64,000 nt of DNA, taken from assembly GCF_007197755.1 (NCBI RefSeq), contig NZ_CP041636.1, forward strand, positions 2,020,001 through 2,084,000. The letters run 5' to 3'. The notes beneath the pieces were generated by a model. The model had not been told where the DNA came from and made no database searches. It worked only from the letters and a program-made list of their open reading frames with translations. Within the stretch, counting starts at the first letter, position 1. Each line of letters opens with the position of its first letter. The position numbers and the translations under genes were made by a program. Shown piece after piece: positions 1-8,121 of the stretch. The DNA comes from Ferrovibrio terrae. GTDB lineage: Bacteria; Pseudomonadota; Alphaproteobacteria; Ferrovibrionales; Ferrovibrionaceae.

Positions 1-622
1 CGGCCAGCCACTGAATGCCCTGTCCGACATCGACGCCGGCCTCGTTGCCGGTGGTCAGCCACTGTCCGATTTTAACGCCGCGCTGCAGGGCGATCTTGGC
101 CAGGTGGCTGCCGAAGCCGCCGCTCTGGCTGATGATTCCCACATTGCCGTCCGCGGGAAAACCGCTCTCGAAGATGGCAGAGAAACTGGCATAGAATCGA
201 TGCGCAACATTAAAGGCGCCGAGGCAGTTCGGGCCGAGCAGGGCCATGCCGGCCTCGCGCACCATGCGACTCAATTCATCCTGCCGCTCACGGCCTTCGG
301 CGCCGGCTTCGGCGAAATCGGCGCTGAACAGCACGGCGCCACCAACGCCGCGCGCCACGCATTGCCGGATAGCTTCCATGGCCGGAGCGGCCGGCAGTGC
401 GATAATCGCCATATCGACGGCTTCAGGCAGATCAGTAACAGAGCTATAGGCTTTGAGACCCTGGACGGTCTCGTAATTCGGATTGATCGGATAGATCGGC
501 CCTTCAAAGCCGGCGTCGAGCAGATACCGGACCGGCCGACCGCCGATACGCGTGGGATTCTCGGATGCGCCAATCACCGCGACCGAGCGCGGTCGCATCA
601 GTCTTGCAAGATCAATGGTCAT
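1..622 (-). CDS. CoA-binding protein / ADP-forming acyl-CoA synthetase, N-terminal part (cut by window edge)
   Basis: The translation opens with an acetyl-CoA synthetase (NDP-forming) CoA-binding Rossmann domain: PRSVAVIGASENPTRIGG near residue 10, then LLGPNCLGAFN and GIISQSGGFG, the last being the start of the succinyl-CoA-ligase-like domain. Proteins of this family make acyl-CoA from an acid, CoA and ATP with release of ADP. Only about 207 residues lie inside the window and the C-terminal part (further ligase domain or ATP-grasp) lies to the left, so it could also be a short CoA-binding-only protein. The ATG at 622 overlaps the stop of the upstream MaoC gene by four bases (ATGA), so the two are translationally coupled and form a minus-strand operon with the next gene as well. 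Confidence 0.85.
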   Translation of the reverse strand, partial: MTIDLARLMRPRSVAVIGASENPTRIGGRPVRYLLDAGFEGPIYPINPNYETVQGLKAYSSVTDLPEAVDMAIIALPAAPAMEAIRQCVARGVGGAVLFSADFAEAGAEGRERQDELSRMVREAGMALLGPNCLGAFNVAHRFYASFSAIFESGFPADGNVGIISQSGGFGSHLAKIALQRGVKIGQWLTTGNEAGVDVGQGIQWLA

Positions 623-1035
623 GCAGTCTCCAGATCGAGGCGCAACCTTGCCTCGCCGATTGCCAGCAGTCTGTCTCCGCTGTGGAGCGTGAGCGCCAGT
701 GTGACCGTATCGGTCGCGCAGGTTTTTACCTTGATGCGATAGGTTGTCGGTTCGCCAGCCTTCACGACATTCAGCAGCTTGCTCTGGAAAGACCCGCCGC
801 GATCCCAGGCCGTGCTGCCGAACAGACTGCAGAGCCAGGATTCAAAAACCGCCAGAATCATCATGCCATGCGCAATCGTGCCGCCAAACGGGGTCTTTGC
901 CGCATAGTCGGGATCGGTATGGATCGGCGCATCCGTGCCATGCAACTGGCCAAATGCGATGAAGCGGGCCTGGGTCAGTTCCGGCCCGGGTCGTTCAAAC
1001 GACTGGCCGACTGTGAGGTCGCGGAGCTTCAGCAT
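619..1035 (-). CDS. MaoC-like (R)-specific enoyl-CoA hydratase domain protein
   Basis: A 138-residue single hot-dog domain of MaoC type. The sequence GQLHGTDAPIHTDPDYAAKTPFG at about residues 29-51 carries the hydratase D-x(4)-H motif (D35, H39), and IAHGMM follows, as in family members. The expected reaction is reversible hydration of an enoyl-CoA. It overlaps the upstream dehydratase gene by 7 bases and the downstream CoA-ligase gene by 4, a tight three-gene operon. A MaoC-like C-terminal-type half beside a FAS1-like N-terminal-type half is the usual arrangement for a two-subunit hydratase, so the two probably form a heteromer (inference). Confidence 0.85.
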   Translation of the reverse strand: MLKLRDLTVGQSFERPGPELTQARFIAFGQLHGTDAPIHTDPDYAAKTPFGGTIAHGMMILAVFESWLCSLFGSTAWDRGGSFQSKLLNVVKAGEPTTYRIKVKTCATDTVTLALTLHSGDRLLAIGEARLRLDLETA

Positions 1036-1460
1036 GGCCAGTACAGGATATGCCGGACCAGCAGTACGTCGCGGCGTTCCACGCCGGCCTGCACACGTTG
1101 CTCCACGACGATAAAGCGCTTGTCGTTGCGAATGTATTTGTCGGCGATACGCACAATCGTCACCAGCGTTTCGCCGAGCCGGGCGCAGTCATACATCTCC
1201 AGTTCTTCCTGGGCATGCAGAACGCCCGGCGGGAACAGCACATTGCTCTTGAAGGCGCGCAGTTCGTTGAGCAGGAAGGCCGGCACCCGGGTTCCTGGGC
1301 CAATAGGGGTGTCGCGATCGCCCATGCAGTCATGGAAGGCGGCGACGGCCGTGGCATCCACGACCAGGGGATAGGGGGCGAAGGTGCGGCCGACCTCGAT
1401 CTCGTCGTAACCGGTTCCTTCCCAGCCGCCCATGCGCCGGTCTGGTTCTGGCGTCGCCAA
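1029..1460 (-). CDS. MaoC / FAS1-like dehydratase N-terminal-type subunit
   Basis: 143 residues. The N-terminal segment WEGTGYDEIEVGRTFAPYP is typical of the FAS1-like dehydratase half of MaoC-type hydratases, and the pattern VPAFLLNELRAF...FPPGVLHAQEELEMYD fits the hot-dog fold. It lacks the D-x(4)-H active-site motif seen in the next gene, so it is likely the non-catalytic, substrate-shaping half of a two-gene hydratase. First gene of the minus-strand operon; its promoter region (1461-1598) is shared with the divergent MmgE/PrpD gene and holds operator-like repeats. Confidence 0.75.
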   Translation of the reverse strand: MATPEPDRRMGGWEGTGYDEIEVGRTFAPYPLVVDATAVAAFHDCMGDRDTPIGPGTRVPAFLLNELRAFKSNVLFPPGVLHAQEELEMYDCARLGETLVTIVRIADKYIRNDKRFIVVEQRVQAGVERRDVLLVRHILYWPC

Positions 1461-1524
1461 TGATCGTCCTCCGGCGCTGTGTGCATCCGACTACCCGGCA
1501 TTTTCCTATTCCGGGACGTCTTTA

Positions 1525-1566
1525 TTGTCAACAGTTGACCATCTAAGTTGAAGACTGTTAACAATC
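1525..1566. promoter_or_regulatory. Two operator-like sites in divergent promoter region
   Basis: GTCAACAGTTGAC at 1527-1539 is a perfect inverted repeat (6-1-6), within TTGTCAACAGTTGACCA at 1525-1541. A second copy lies on the opposite strand at 1555-1565 (reads TTGTTAACAGT on the minus strand). The same motif, with ACAGTT at its centre, occurs upstream of the acyl-CoA dehydrogenase (3022-3038) and between the AMP-ligase and DUF35 genes (6402-6418). Likely binding sites of a TetR- or GntR-type repressor encoded outside the window (inference). Confidence 0.6.
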
Positions 1567-1598
1567 TGGCCTCCAGAAGCCGGAACAGGCATCAGAGC

Positions 1599-3008
1599 AT
1601 GACCCAACATTCCCCTATCCGCACCCAATCCCAGCGCCCGCCCACGCAGGATCTTGCCGAGTTTACAGCCGCCCTGTGCTTTGAAGACATTCCGGCACCG
1701 GTGCTGGATCGGGCCAAGCTGCTGATCTTGGACTCATTGGGCGTCGGCCTTGCCTCCAACGCCTATCCGTTTGCCGATCGGGTGGTTGCGGGCGTTGCAG
1801 TGCATGGCGAGGCCGGGACGTGCCGGCTGATCGGCCGACGCGAGCGTCTACCGGTGCGGGATGCCGCGCTGGCGAATGGCGTGCTGATGCATGGCCTCGA
1901 CTTCGATGATACCCATCTGAACAGCATCGTCCACACCACGGCCACCAGCCTGCCCTGCGCCCTGTCGTTCGCGGAGCAGCTTGGTTTGCATGGCCGCGAT
2001 CTGCTCACTGCCTACGCCGCTGGCGGCGAGGCCGCGATCCGCATCGGGCTTGCGATTGATGGCGGGTTCCATCATGTCGGTTTCCATGCCACTGGAGTGA
2101 TCTCGCATTTCAGCTCCGCCATTGTCGCAGCAAAGCTACTTGGCCTTGATGCGGCGCAAACGATGATGGCCCAGGGCATCGCTGGCAGTACGGCATCGGG
2201 TATCCAGGTTTTCCTGGAGGAAGGCGCGTGGACCAAACGCCTGCATCCCGGTTGGGGTGCGGTAGCCGGGATTACTGCTGCACGTCTGGCGCAGCACGGC
2301 TTCGTGGCGCCGTCACGGCCGCTCGAAGGAAAATTCGGCCTGATCGAAACACATCTGCAGGCGCATGCGGGCGGCGCCAAGCCGGAGGCTGTCGCGGCCG
2401 GTCTTGGCAAGACCTGGCATCTGGCGGATACCGCGATCAAGCCGTATCCGGTCTGCCATTTCATCCATGGCTGCGCCGATGCGGCAATCGAGCTGCATCG
2501 CGACCTCGCCGGCGAAGAGATCGAAGCTGTCGAGGCGCTGCTGCCGCAGCCCACGCTGCATATCGTTGCCGAGCCCGCCGCACAGAAGGAACGGCCGACG
2601 ACCGATTATGAGGCGAAGTTCTCGACGCAGTTTGTCGTGGCGGCCTGCCTGCTGAAAGGCGGCTTCGGTCTGCCCGATCTGCAGCCGGCGGCTCTGGCAG
2701 ATCCGCAGGTGCTGGCACTGTCTGCGCGTGTGCGTTGCGCGATCGATCCCGACACGGCTTTCCCGACCTATTTCTCGGGTGGCGTGAAAGTCACGACGCG
2801 CAGCGGCCGCCAGTTGTCCAGGCATGTCCGGGTCAATAGCGGGGCAGGAGACCGGGCACTGCAGCGCGATGAGGTCATCAGGAAGTTCATGGCTTCGGCC
2901 TCGCTGACCGTGTCGCGGCAAAAGGCCGATGACATCTGCAACGCGGCGCTGACGCTGGAAACCATTTCGGTTGACCGGCTGATGTCGGCGCTTAGCCTCG
3001 CCGATTAA
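1599..3008 (+). CDS. MmgE/PrpD family protein
   Basis: 469 residues, the usual family length. Recognised by the N-terminal helical domain LDRAKLLILDSLGVGLA, the segment LANGVLMHGLDFDDTH (about residue 100), GWGAVAGITAARLAQHGF and the later YPVCHFIHGCADAA. Family members include 2-methylcitrate dehydratase and cis-aconitate decarboxylase; many homologues in such clusters act on unknown carboxylic acids, so a specific substrate is not assigned. The ATG at 1599 is chosen because an in-frame TTG further upstream would put the operator-like sites inside the coding region. It probably supplies or consumes the acid handled by the CoA ligases of this block. Confidence 0.85.
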   Translation: MTQHSPIRTQSQRPPTQDLAEFTAALCFEDIPAPVLDRAKLLILDSLGVGLASNAYPFADRVVAGVAVHGEAGTCRLIGRRERLPVRDAALANGVLMHGLDFDDTHLNSIVHTTATSLPCALSFAEQLGLHGRDLLTAYAAGGEAAIRIGLAIDGGFHHVGFHATGVISHFSSAIVAAKLLGLDAAQTMMAQGIAGSTASGIQVFLEEGAWTKRLHPGWGAVAGITAARLAQHGFVAPSRPLEGKFGLIETHLQAHAGGAKPEAVAAGLGKTWHLADTAIKPYPVCHFIHGCADAAIELHRDLAGEEIEAVEALLPQPTLHIVAEPAAQKERPTTDYEAKFSTQFVVAACLLKGGFGLPDLQPAALADPQVLALSARVRCAIDPDTAFPTYFSGGVKVTTRSGRQLSRHVRVNSGAGDRALQRDEVIRKFMASASLTVSRQKADDICNAALTLETISVDRLMSALSLAD

Positions 3009-3021
3009 GGCCTGCTCTAGA

Positions 3022-3038
3022 TTGCAGACAGTTTACAG
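3022..3038. promoter_or_regulatory. Operator-like site upstream of acyl-CoA dehydrogenase
   Basis: TTGCAGACAGTTTACAG matches the site at 1525-1541 in 11 of 17 positions with the ACAGTT core in the same register. It sits about 95 bases before the acyl-CoA dehydrogenase start and just after the MmgE/PrpD stop, so the dehydrogenase gene probably has its own promoter. Confidence 0.5.
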
Positions 3039-3132
3039 GTTTGGGCGACTGTCGTAAAATCGGCGCAACGGAATAGGCTGGTGCGGTGCCACCGGAAAGT
3101 CTCGCGCAGCATCAGGTTAAAAAGGGAAGAAA

Positions 3133-4290
3133 ATGCCTCTTTTCAATGACTTCGGCTTCACTGAAGAACAGAAGATGATGCGCCAGAGCCTGCTGAATCT
3201 GGCCGAACGTCATCTGCCGCCAGAGAAGATTCGTGAGCTGGATCGCGACAGCGGGTGGCCGAAGGAGGCTTACAAGGCGCTCGCCAAGGATGGTTGGCTC
3301 GGTTTGCTCTATCCGGAGCGCTACGGCGGTCTCGACGGCAGCTACAAGGATGCCTGCATCCTGCTCGAGACGCTGTCCTATCATTACGCCTGCTTCGCGA
3401 CGACCTACATGACCAGTGCGATCTATGCCGGTCTGCAGCTGCTTTATAACGGCAGCGAGGAGCTGAAGCAGGACTACATGGTGCCGCTGATCCAGGGCGA
3501 TATTTACATCGCCTTCGCACTGACCGAGCCACAGACCGGTTCGGACGCAGCCGCGATCAAGACCCATGCCGTGCGCGACGGCGACGACTATATCGTGCGG
3601 GGCCAGAAGTGGTTCATCACCTCGGCTCATGTCGCTGATTATATCGTGCTGGTGGTCAAGACCGATCCTTCGGCGCAGCCGGCGCATAACGGCTTCAGCC
3701 TGTTGCTGGTCGATGCCAAGGCCAAGGGCGTAAGCATCAAGCCCATCGAGACGATGGGCCGGCATACCACGCATACCAACCAGATATTCTTCGATGATGT
3801 GCGCGTACCAGCGCGCAATCTGATCGGCCAGGAAAACCGCGGCTGGCGCATCCTGATGCGTGGCCTGAATCTGGAGCGCATGGCGATTGCGGCCTGTGGT
3901 GCCGGCAATGCGCAGAAGGCCATCGATATCGCGCAGGACTATGCGACGCAGCGCATCCAGTTTGACCAGCCGATCAGCAAGTTTCAGGTGATCTCTCACA
4001 AGCTGGCCGACATGCGCATCAAGGCCGAGATTGCTCGGCTGATCACCTATCGCACGGCAGAAATGCTGGATGCCGGCTGGGATGCCAAGATGGAGACCGC
4101 CATTGCCAAAATCGTTGCCACAGACAACGATTTCGAATGCGCGAATATCGGCATGCAGGTGATGGGCGGCGCTGGTTTCTCGATGGAACATGATATGCAG
4201 CGCCTGTTCCGCGACTCGCGGCTTGGCCCCATCGGTGGCGGCAGCAACGAAATTCAGCGCAATATCATCGCCAAGCTGATGGGCCTGTAA
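3133..4290 (+). CDS. Acyl-CoA dehydrogenase
   Basis: 385 residues, full family length. FALTEPQTGSDA at 128-139 is the FAD/substrate-binding signature, and RIQFDQPISKFQ and the C-terminal GPIGGGSNEIQR are standard. The usual catalytic glutamate of medium-chain enzymes just before the GT/GS motif is replaced by glycine; instead Glu248 in GLNLERMAIAA occupies the position used as base by isovaleryl-CoA and long-chain dehydrogenases. It oxidises an acyl-CoA to the 2-enoyl-CoA, which the neighbouring MaoC proteins could hydrate. Electrons would pass to ETF, encoded at 9204-10887. A MaoC gene follows after 17 bases. Confidence 0.95.
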   Translation: MPLFNDFGFTEEQKMMRQSLLNLAERHLPPEKIRELDRDSGWPKEAYKALAKDGWLGLLYPERYGGLDGSYKDACILLETLSYHYACFATTYMTSAIYAGLQLLYNGSEELKQDYMVPLIQGDIYIAFALTEPQTGSDAAAIKTHAVRDGDDYIVRGQKWFITSAHVADYIVLVVKTDPSAQPAHNGFSLLLVDAKAKGVSIKPIETMGRHTTHTNQIFFDDVRVPARNLIGQENRGWRILMRGLNLERMAIAACGAGNAQKAIDIAQDYATQRIQFDQPISKFQVISHKLADMRIKAEIARLITYRTAEMLDAGWDAKMETAIAKIVATDNDFECANIGMQVMGGAGFSMEHDMQRLFRDSRLGPIGGGSNEIQRNIIAKLMGL

Positions 4291-4307
4291 GGCGCGAGGA
4301 TCCGCAT

Positions 4308-4781
4308 ATGACCGTCGATACACCGAAGCCGCGTGGCATGTATTTCGAGGATTTCGAGATCGGCCAGACCCTGCTGACCGGCCGCCGTACCATTACTTCG
4401 ACGGATATCGTCAACTTTGCCTGCCTGTCGGGCGACTTCAACGACGTCCATACCAATTTTGAATATGCGAAGACCACACCGTTCGGCGAGCCGATTGCCC
4501 ATGGCCCGCTGGTCTTCGCCGTGGCCGCCGGCCTCAATTACGCTTCCGGCATCAATGACGGCACACTGATCGCGCTTCTGGGTATCGACAAATGGCGCAT
4601 GAAGCTGCCGGTGAAGCATGGCGACACCATTCACGTGCAGACCAAGGTGATCGCCAAGAAGGAAACCAGTCAGCCGGACCGCGGCGTGGTGACATTTGCG
4701 CGCAGTTTCGTGAACCAGCGCGGCGAAGCGGTTCAGGAGATGGAAATCACCATCATGTACCGGCGCCGTCCGGCCGACTGA
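4308..4781 (+). CDS. MaoC family dehydratase
   Basis: 157 residues. FACLSGDFNDVHTNFEYAKTTPFG carries the MaoC hydratase motif (Asp and His separated by four residues), followed by IAHGPLVFAVAAGL. The complete single-domain length suggests an (R)-enoyl-CoA or mesaconyl-CoA-type hydratase. It lies 17 bases after the acyl-CoA dehydrogenase on the same strand and would act on its enoyl-CoA product. It is the third MaoC domain in 4 kb, so different chain positions or substrates are probably handled. The convergent AMP-ligase gene ends five bases away. Confidence 0.88.
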   Translation: MTVDTPKPRGMYFEDFEIGQTLLTGRRTITSTDIVNFACLSGDFNDVHTNFEYAKTTPFGEPIAHGPLVFAVAAGLNYASGINDGTLIALLGIDKWRMKLPVKHGDTIHVQTKVIAKKETSQPDRGVVTFARSFVNQRGEAVQEMEITIMYRRRPAD

Positions 4782-4785
4782 GCGA

Positions 4786-6315
4786 TTATTCGCTCTGCTT
4801 TGAAACCCAGGCTTCGACCTCGGGCCGGATGATCTTGCCGGTATTGTTGCGCGGCAAACTTCCCTTCGGCACGAACAGCACGCGCTTCGGCCGCTTGTAG
4901 GCAGCGAGCTCGGCACGGCAGAGCGCGATCAGCTCCTCGGCCTGCGGTGCTGGCGTGTCGGTGGCCACCACCAGTACCGGCACTTCACCCCAGCGTGCGT
5001 CAGGCTGGCGCACCACCACGGCTTCAGCCACCTGCGGATGCTGCATCACCACGCGCTCGATCTCGGCCGGATAGATGTTCTCGCCGCCGGACTTGATCAG
5101 ATATTTGCGGCGGTCGACATAGTCGATCTTGCCATCGGCACGGCGGACAAAAACGTCACCGGAATGATACCAGCTGTCGGCGAAGGCTTCCGCTGTCGCT
5201 TCCGGCGCATTCCAGTAGCCGCTGAACAGCGTCGGTCCACGCATCAGCAATTCTCCGGGCTGGCCGTCAGGTACCGGCTGTCCTGCCTCATCAACCAGCA
5301 GGATTTCGCAAAGCAGGCTTTCCGTCTTGGCGAAATCCTCCGGCGCCACGCCAGCAGCAAGGCGACCGGCCGAGGCTGGCGGCATGCCGGTTTCGGTGCT
5401 GCCAAAGGTATTCGTGAAAGGGACGCCAAGGATGCCGGTGAGGGCAGCGATTTCCTGTGGCGCAAACAGGTCCGCCAGTGCGCCGAACTTCTTCAGCCGC
5501 TTCACCTTCGGCTTGCGTTCGCGCAGGTAAGCCAGCGTCTGCTCGACCATGCCGGGGAAGAAGATCAGGTTGCTGAGCGGCTCCTGCTCAAGATAGTCGC
5601 AGATGGTCGGCAGGTCCGGTCCATCCAGCACAACAACCTTGCCGCCGAGCATCAGCGTGCCGAGGCCCAGCTCCACGGAGGCCATATGGAACAGCGGTGA
5701 CCAGGCGAGGAAGGTGTCTTCGCCATTCACGCCATAGTCGGTGACATAGACCAGCAGACGGGCCAGCATGGCGCGCTGGCTGATCAGTGCGCCCTTAGGC
5801 AAACCGGTCGTGCCGCTGGTATAAATGATGAAGAGACCGTCTTCCGGATCGCTGTCGGCGGGGGGCAGTGGCGTCGTTGATTGCAAAGCGAGGCGGCTTT
5901 CAAGCTCGGCACCGGTTTCCAGCACGGTCATGGCCGTACCGGTTTCTGCCAGCTGCGCCTTGAACCGGGTCGACACGAACGCCGCCTTGGGCGCCACCAG
6001 GGTGATGCAGTGTTTCAATTCAGCGGATGAAAGCCGCCAGTTGAGCGTGGCGACGACGGCGCCCAGCCGCAGCGCGGCAATCGAGAGTTCGAGGAAGATC
6101 GGGTCGTTTTCGCTGAGAATGCAGATGCGGTCGCCACGCCGGACGCCCATCTCGGCCAGGAGATGCGCCAGCCGGGTCGCGCGCTCACTCAGTTGCCGGT
6201 AGGTCTGCATTCGGCCAGACGACGCCAGAGCAGGCCGATCAGGGTGCAGGCTGCACTGCTTGTCGAAAATGGCACTCAAGGAAAGACGGGCAGCGCGGCG
6301 GACATTATCTATCAT
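4786..6315 (-). CDS. AMP-dependent acyl-CoA synthetase
   Basis: 509 residues. The adenylation P-loop IIYTSGTTGLPKGA is near residue 165; NTFGSTETG, the YHSGDVF and DRRKYLIKSGGENIYPAEIE motifs and the C-terminal PRNNTGKIIR with its catalytic lysine are all present, so the enzyme should be active. It activates a carboxylic acid to its CoA thioester through an acyl-AMP. The ATG at 6315 is taken because the sequence matches family N-termini (LSAIFDKQCSLHPDRPAL). It is transcribed divergently from the DUF35/thiolase genes and shares with them the operator-like site at 6402-6418. Confidence 0.92.
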   Translation of the reverse strand: MIDNVRRAARLSLSAIFDKQCSLHPDRPALASSGRMQTYRQLSERATRLAHLLAEMGVRRGDRICILSENDPIFLELSIAALRLGAVVATLNWRLSSAELKHCITLVAPKAAFVSTRFKAQLAETGTAMTVLETGAELESRLALQSTTPLPPADSDPEDGLFIIYTSGTTGLPKGALISQRAMLARLLVYVTDYGVNGEDTFLAWSPLFHMASVELGLGTLMLGGKVVVLDGPDLPTICDYLEQEPLSNLIFFPGMVEQTLAYLRERKPKVKRLKKFGALADLFAPQEIAALTGILGVPFTNTFGSTETGMPPASAGRLAAGVAPEDFAKTESLLCEILLVDEAGQPVPDGQPGELLMRGPTLFSGYWNAPEATAEAFADSWYHSGDVFVRRADGKIDYVDRRKYLIKSGGENIYPAEIERVVMQHPQVAEAVVVRQPDARWGEVPVLVVATDTPAPQAEELIALCRAELAAYKRPKRVLFVPKGSLPRNNTGKIIRPEVEAWVSKQSE

Positions 6316-6393
6316 GGCGTTACGGGGCCGCGATGCGGCAATTCCTTCCAGCGATTAAGCATTGACGGGCTATTTAAACCAAATTACCTTGCG

Positions 6394-6426
6394 ATTGTAA
6401 CCTGTGTACAGTTTGCAGAATACAAT
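6394..6426. promoter_or_regulatory. Operator-like site in divergent promoter
   Basis: CTGTGTACAGTTTGCAG at 6402-6418 repeats the ACAGTT-centred motif of 1525-1541 and 3022-3038. It is bracketed by an outer inverted repeat, ATTGTA at 6394-6399 and TACAAT at 6421-6426. It sits between the AMP-ligase (minus) and DUF35 (plus) starts and could control both. Confidence 0.5.
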
Positions 6427-6492
6427 TTGTCTCAATCACCCCTCGGCTCGCTCTAGCGGAGCATGATTGCGGCAGTATGCATAGGAGGAGAC

Positions 6493-6927
6493 ATGCCCCG
6501 CAGGCAAAGTCCTGTCGATGCGGCCGGGCTGGCTGGTGAGCCACCGGGTTCTCCAGCCATGGCTGCCTATGCGGAGCATCTGCAGGCGGGCCACTTCAGG
6601 ATTCAGCACTGCGTAGATTGCCGCCGGCACGTGTTCTATCCGCGCGTGATCTGCCCGCATTGCGCCTCGGACCGCCTGCGCTGGGTCGAACCCGCTGGCA
6701 CCGGAACGGTCTATTCCACCACGGTGGTCCGTCGCTCAGACGACAAGGGCGGCCCCTATAATGTCGCGCTGATCGATCTGGATGAAGGTGTGCGGCTCAT
6801 GTCGCGGGTCGAGCGACTGGCCCCTGAAGCCGTGCATATCGGCATGCGCGTCCGGGTCCATGTCGCCCAGTTGAATGGCGTGGCGGCGCCAGTTTTTGCT
6901 CCGATTCCCGAAGGCGACCCGGCATGA
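6493..6927 (+). CDS. Zn-ribbon / OB-fold (DUF35) acyl-CoA-associated protein
   Basis: 144 residues. HCVDCRRHVFYPRVICPHC gives the CxxC...CxxC zinc ribbon, followed by an OB fold (WVEPAGTGTVYSTTVV, IDLDEGVRLMSRVE). DUF35 proteins pair with thiolase-like or hydratase partners and bind acyl-CoA. The ATG at 6493 is preferred over an upstream in-frame start because a strong AGGAGG lies at 6483-6488 with 4-base spacing. The stop overlaps the thiolase start by four bases, matching the usual obligate pair. Confidence 0.9.
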   Translation: MPRRQSPVDAAGLAGEPPGSPAMAAYAEHLQAGHFRIQHCVDCRRHVFYPRVICPHCASDRLRWVEPAGTGTVYSTTVVRRSDDKGGPYNVALIDLDEGVRLMSRVERLAPEAVHIGMRVRVHVAQLNGVAAPVFAPIPEGDPA

Positions 6928-8078
6928 CCGGCCTGCGCGGAAAGGCGGCCTTTGTCGGTGCCACCACCGACTTCATCGCCGGTGCGCGCGGCCATAGCGC
7001 GTTGGAAATGCTGGCGCTGGTGGCCAAGGCAGCGGCGGCCGATGCTGGCATCTCCGTGCGTGATATCGACGGGCTGTTCGTCGGCATGCAGTCGGAATTT
7101 CTCAGCACCCTTGCGCTCTCTGAATATCTCGGCCTCCGTCCGCGCTTCACCGACAACAACAGGCTCGGCGGTTCTTCCTTCCTGGCGCATACCCAGCAGG
7201 CCGCACTGGCGCTGGATGCCGGCCTCTGCGACGTGGCGCTCATTTGTTATGCCAGCAACCAGCGCAGCGCGCTTGGCCGGCTGCAGACTTCGGTCACCGG
7301 AACATGGTCGGATGTCGAGGCGCCTTTCGAGGCCCGCTTCCCTGTCAGTTCCTACGCACTCTCTGCCGCGCGCCATATGCACGACTACGGCACGCGGCGG
7401 GAAGATCTGGCGGCAGTGGCGGTTGCTGCGCGCGACTGGGCCCGGCTGAATCCCGAAGCCTTTGCCCGCGATCCGCTGCGTATTGCCGATGTGCTGGCGC
7501 AGCCGATGGTGTCCGATCCGCTTGGCCGGCTGGATTGCTGCCTGGTCACCGACGGTGCGGCCGCGGTGATCATGACCAGGGCTGACCGCGCGAAGGACGC
7601 ACGCAAAGCGCCGGTATACCTGCTGGGTGCGGCCGCGGAGCAGTGGCACAAGCAGATTTCGGCCATGCCCGATATCTGTGCTACGGCAGCCTCCGTGTCG
7701 GGCGCGCGCGCGCGCGCCATGGCGGGCGTCGGTATCGGGGACATCGATGTGGTCGAGCTCTACGATGCCTTCACCATCAGCACCGTCCTGCTGCTGGAAG
7801 ACCTGGGCTTCTGCCCCAAGGGTGAAGGCGGGCGGTTCGTCTCCGACGGCCATATCGCCCCTGGCGGCAGCCTGCCAGTCAATACGAATGGTGGTGGTTT
7901 GTCCTGCTGCCATCCCGGCATGTACGGCCTGTTCACCCTCGTCGAGGCGATCAGGCAATTGCGTGACGAGGCCGGTGAACGGCAGGTCGCCGGTGCCGAT
8001 ATCGCGCTTTGCCAAGGCAGTGGTGGCGTTTTCTCAAGCCAAGTTACCAACATTCTGGCAACGGGGGCGGCCTTGTAG
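6924..8078 (+). CDS. Thiolase-like protein (SCPx/acetyl-CoA acetyltransferase family)
   Basis: 384 residues with thiolase-fold signatures: the N-terminal half ends in LCDVALICYAS, VVELYDAFT lies in the middle, and NTNGGGLSCCHPGMYGL is near residue 325. At the position of the usual nucleophilic cysteine the protein reads RLGGSSFLAHTQQA (about residues 80-93), so the nucleophile is missing or replaced by serine, as in the poorly characterised DUF35-partnered clade. It may therefore act as a lyase/retro-aldol enzyme or as a complex partner instead of a classical thiolase (inference). It overlaps the DUF35 gene by 4 bases. A run of eight GC dinucleotides lies inside the gene at 7702-7717. Confidence 0.85.
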   Translation: MTGLRGKAAFVGATTDFIAGARGHSALEMLALVAKAAAADAGISVRDIDGLFVGMQSEFLSTLALSEYLGLRPRFTDNNRLGGSSFLAHTQQAALALDAGLCDVALICYASNQRSALGRLQTSVTGTWSDVEAPFEARFPVSSYALSAARHMHDYGTRREDLAAVAVAARDWARLNPEAFARDPLRIADVLAQPMVSDPLGRLDCCLVTDGAAAVIMTRADRAKDARKAPVYLLGAAAEQWHKQISAMPDICATAASVSGARARAMAGVGIGDIDVVELYDAFTISTVLLLEDLGFCPKGEGGRFVSDGHIAPGGSLPVNTNGGGLSCCHPGMYGLFTLVEAIRQLRDEAGERQVAGADIALCQGSGGVFSSQVTNILATGAAL

Positions 8079-8121
8079 CCCCGGGTGGACTTCAATGCAG
8101 AAAAATCCAAGGGAGAGAAGC

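Noticed and set aside
3112-4323. 403-residue open frame antisense to the acyl-CoA dehydrogenase gene
   Set aside because: It mirrors a well-supported gene, has no recognisable domain and is an expected by-product of GC-rich codon use.
6756-8015. 419-residue open frame antisense to the thiolase-like gene
   Set aside because: Low-complexity Arg/Gly/His-rich translation with no family resemblance; the plus-strand gene is clear.
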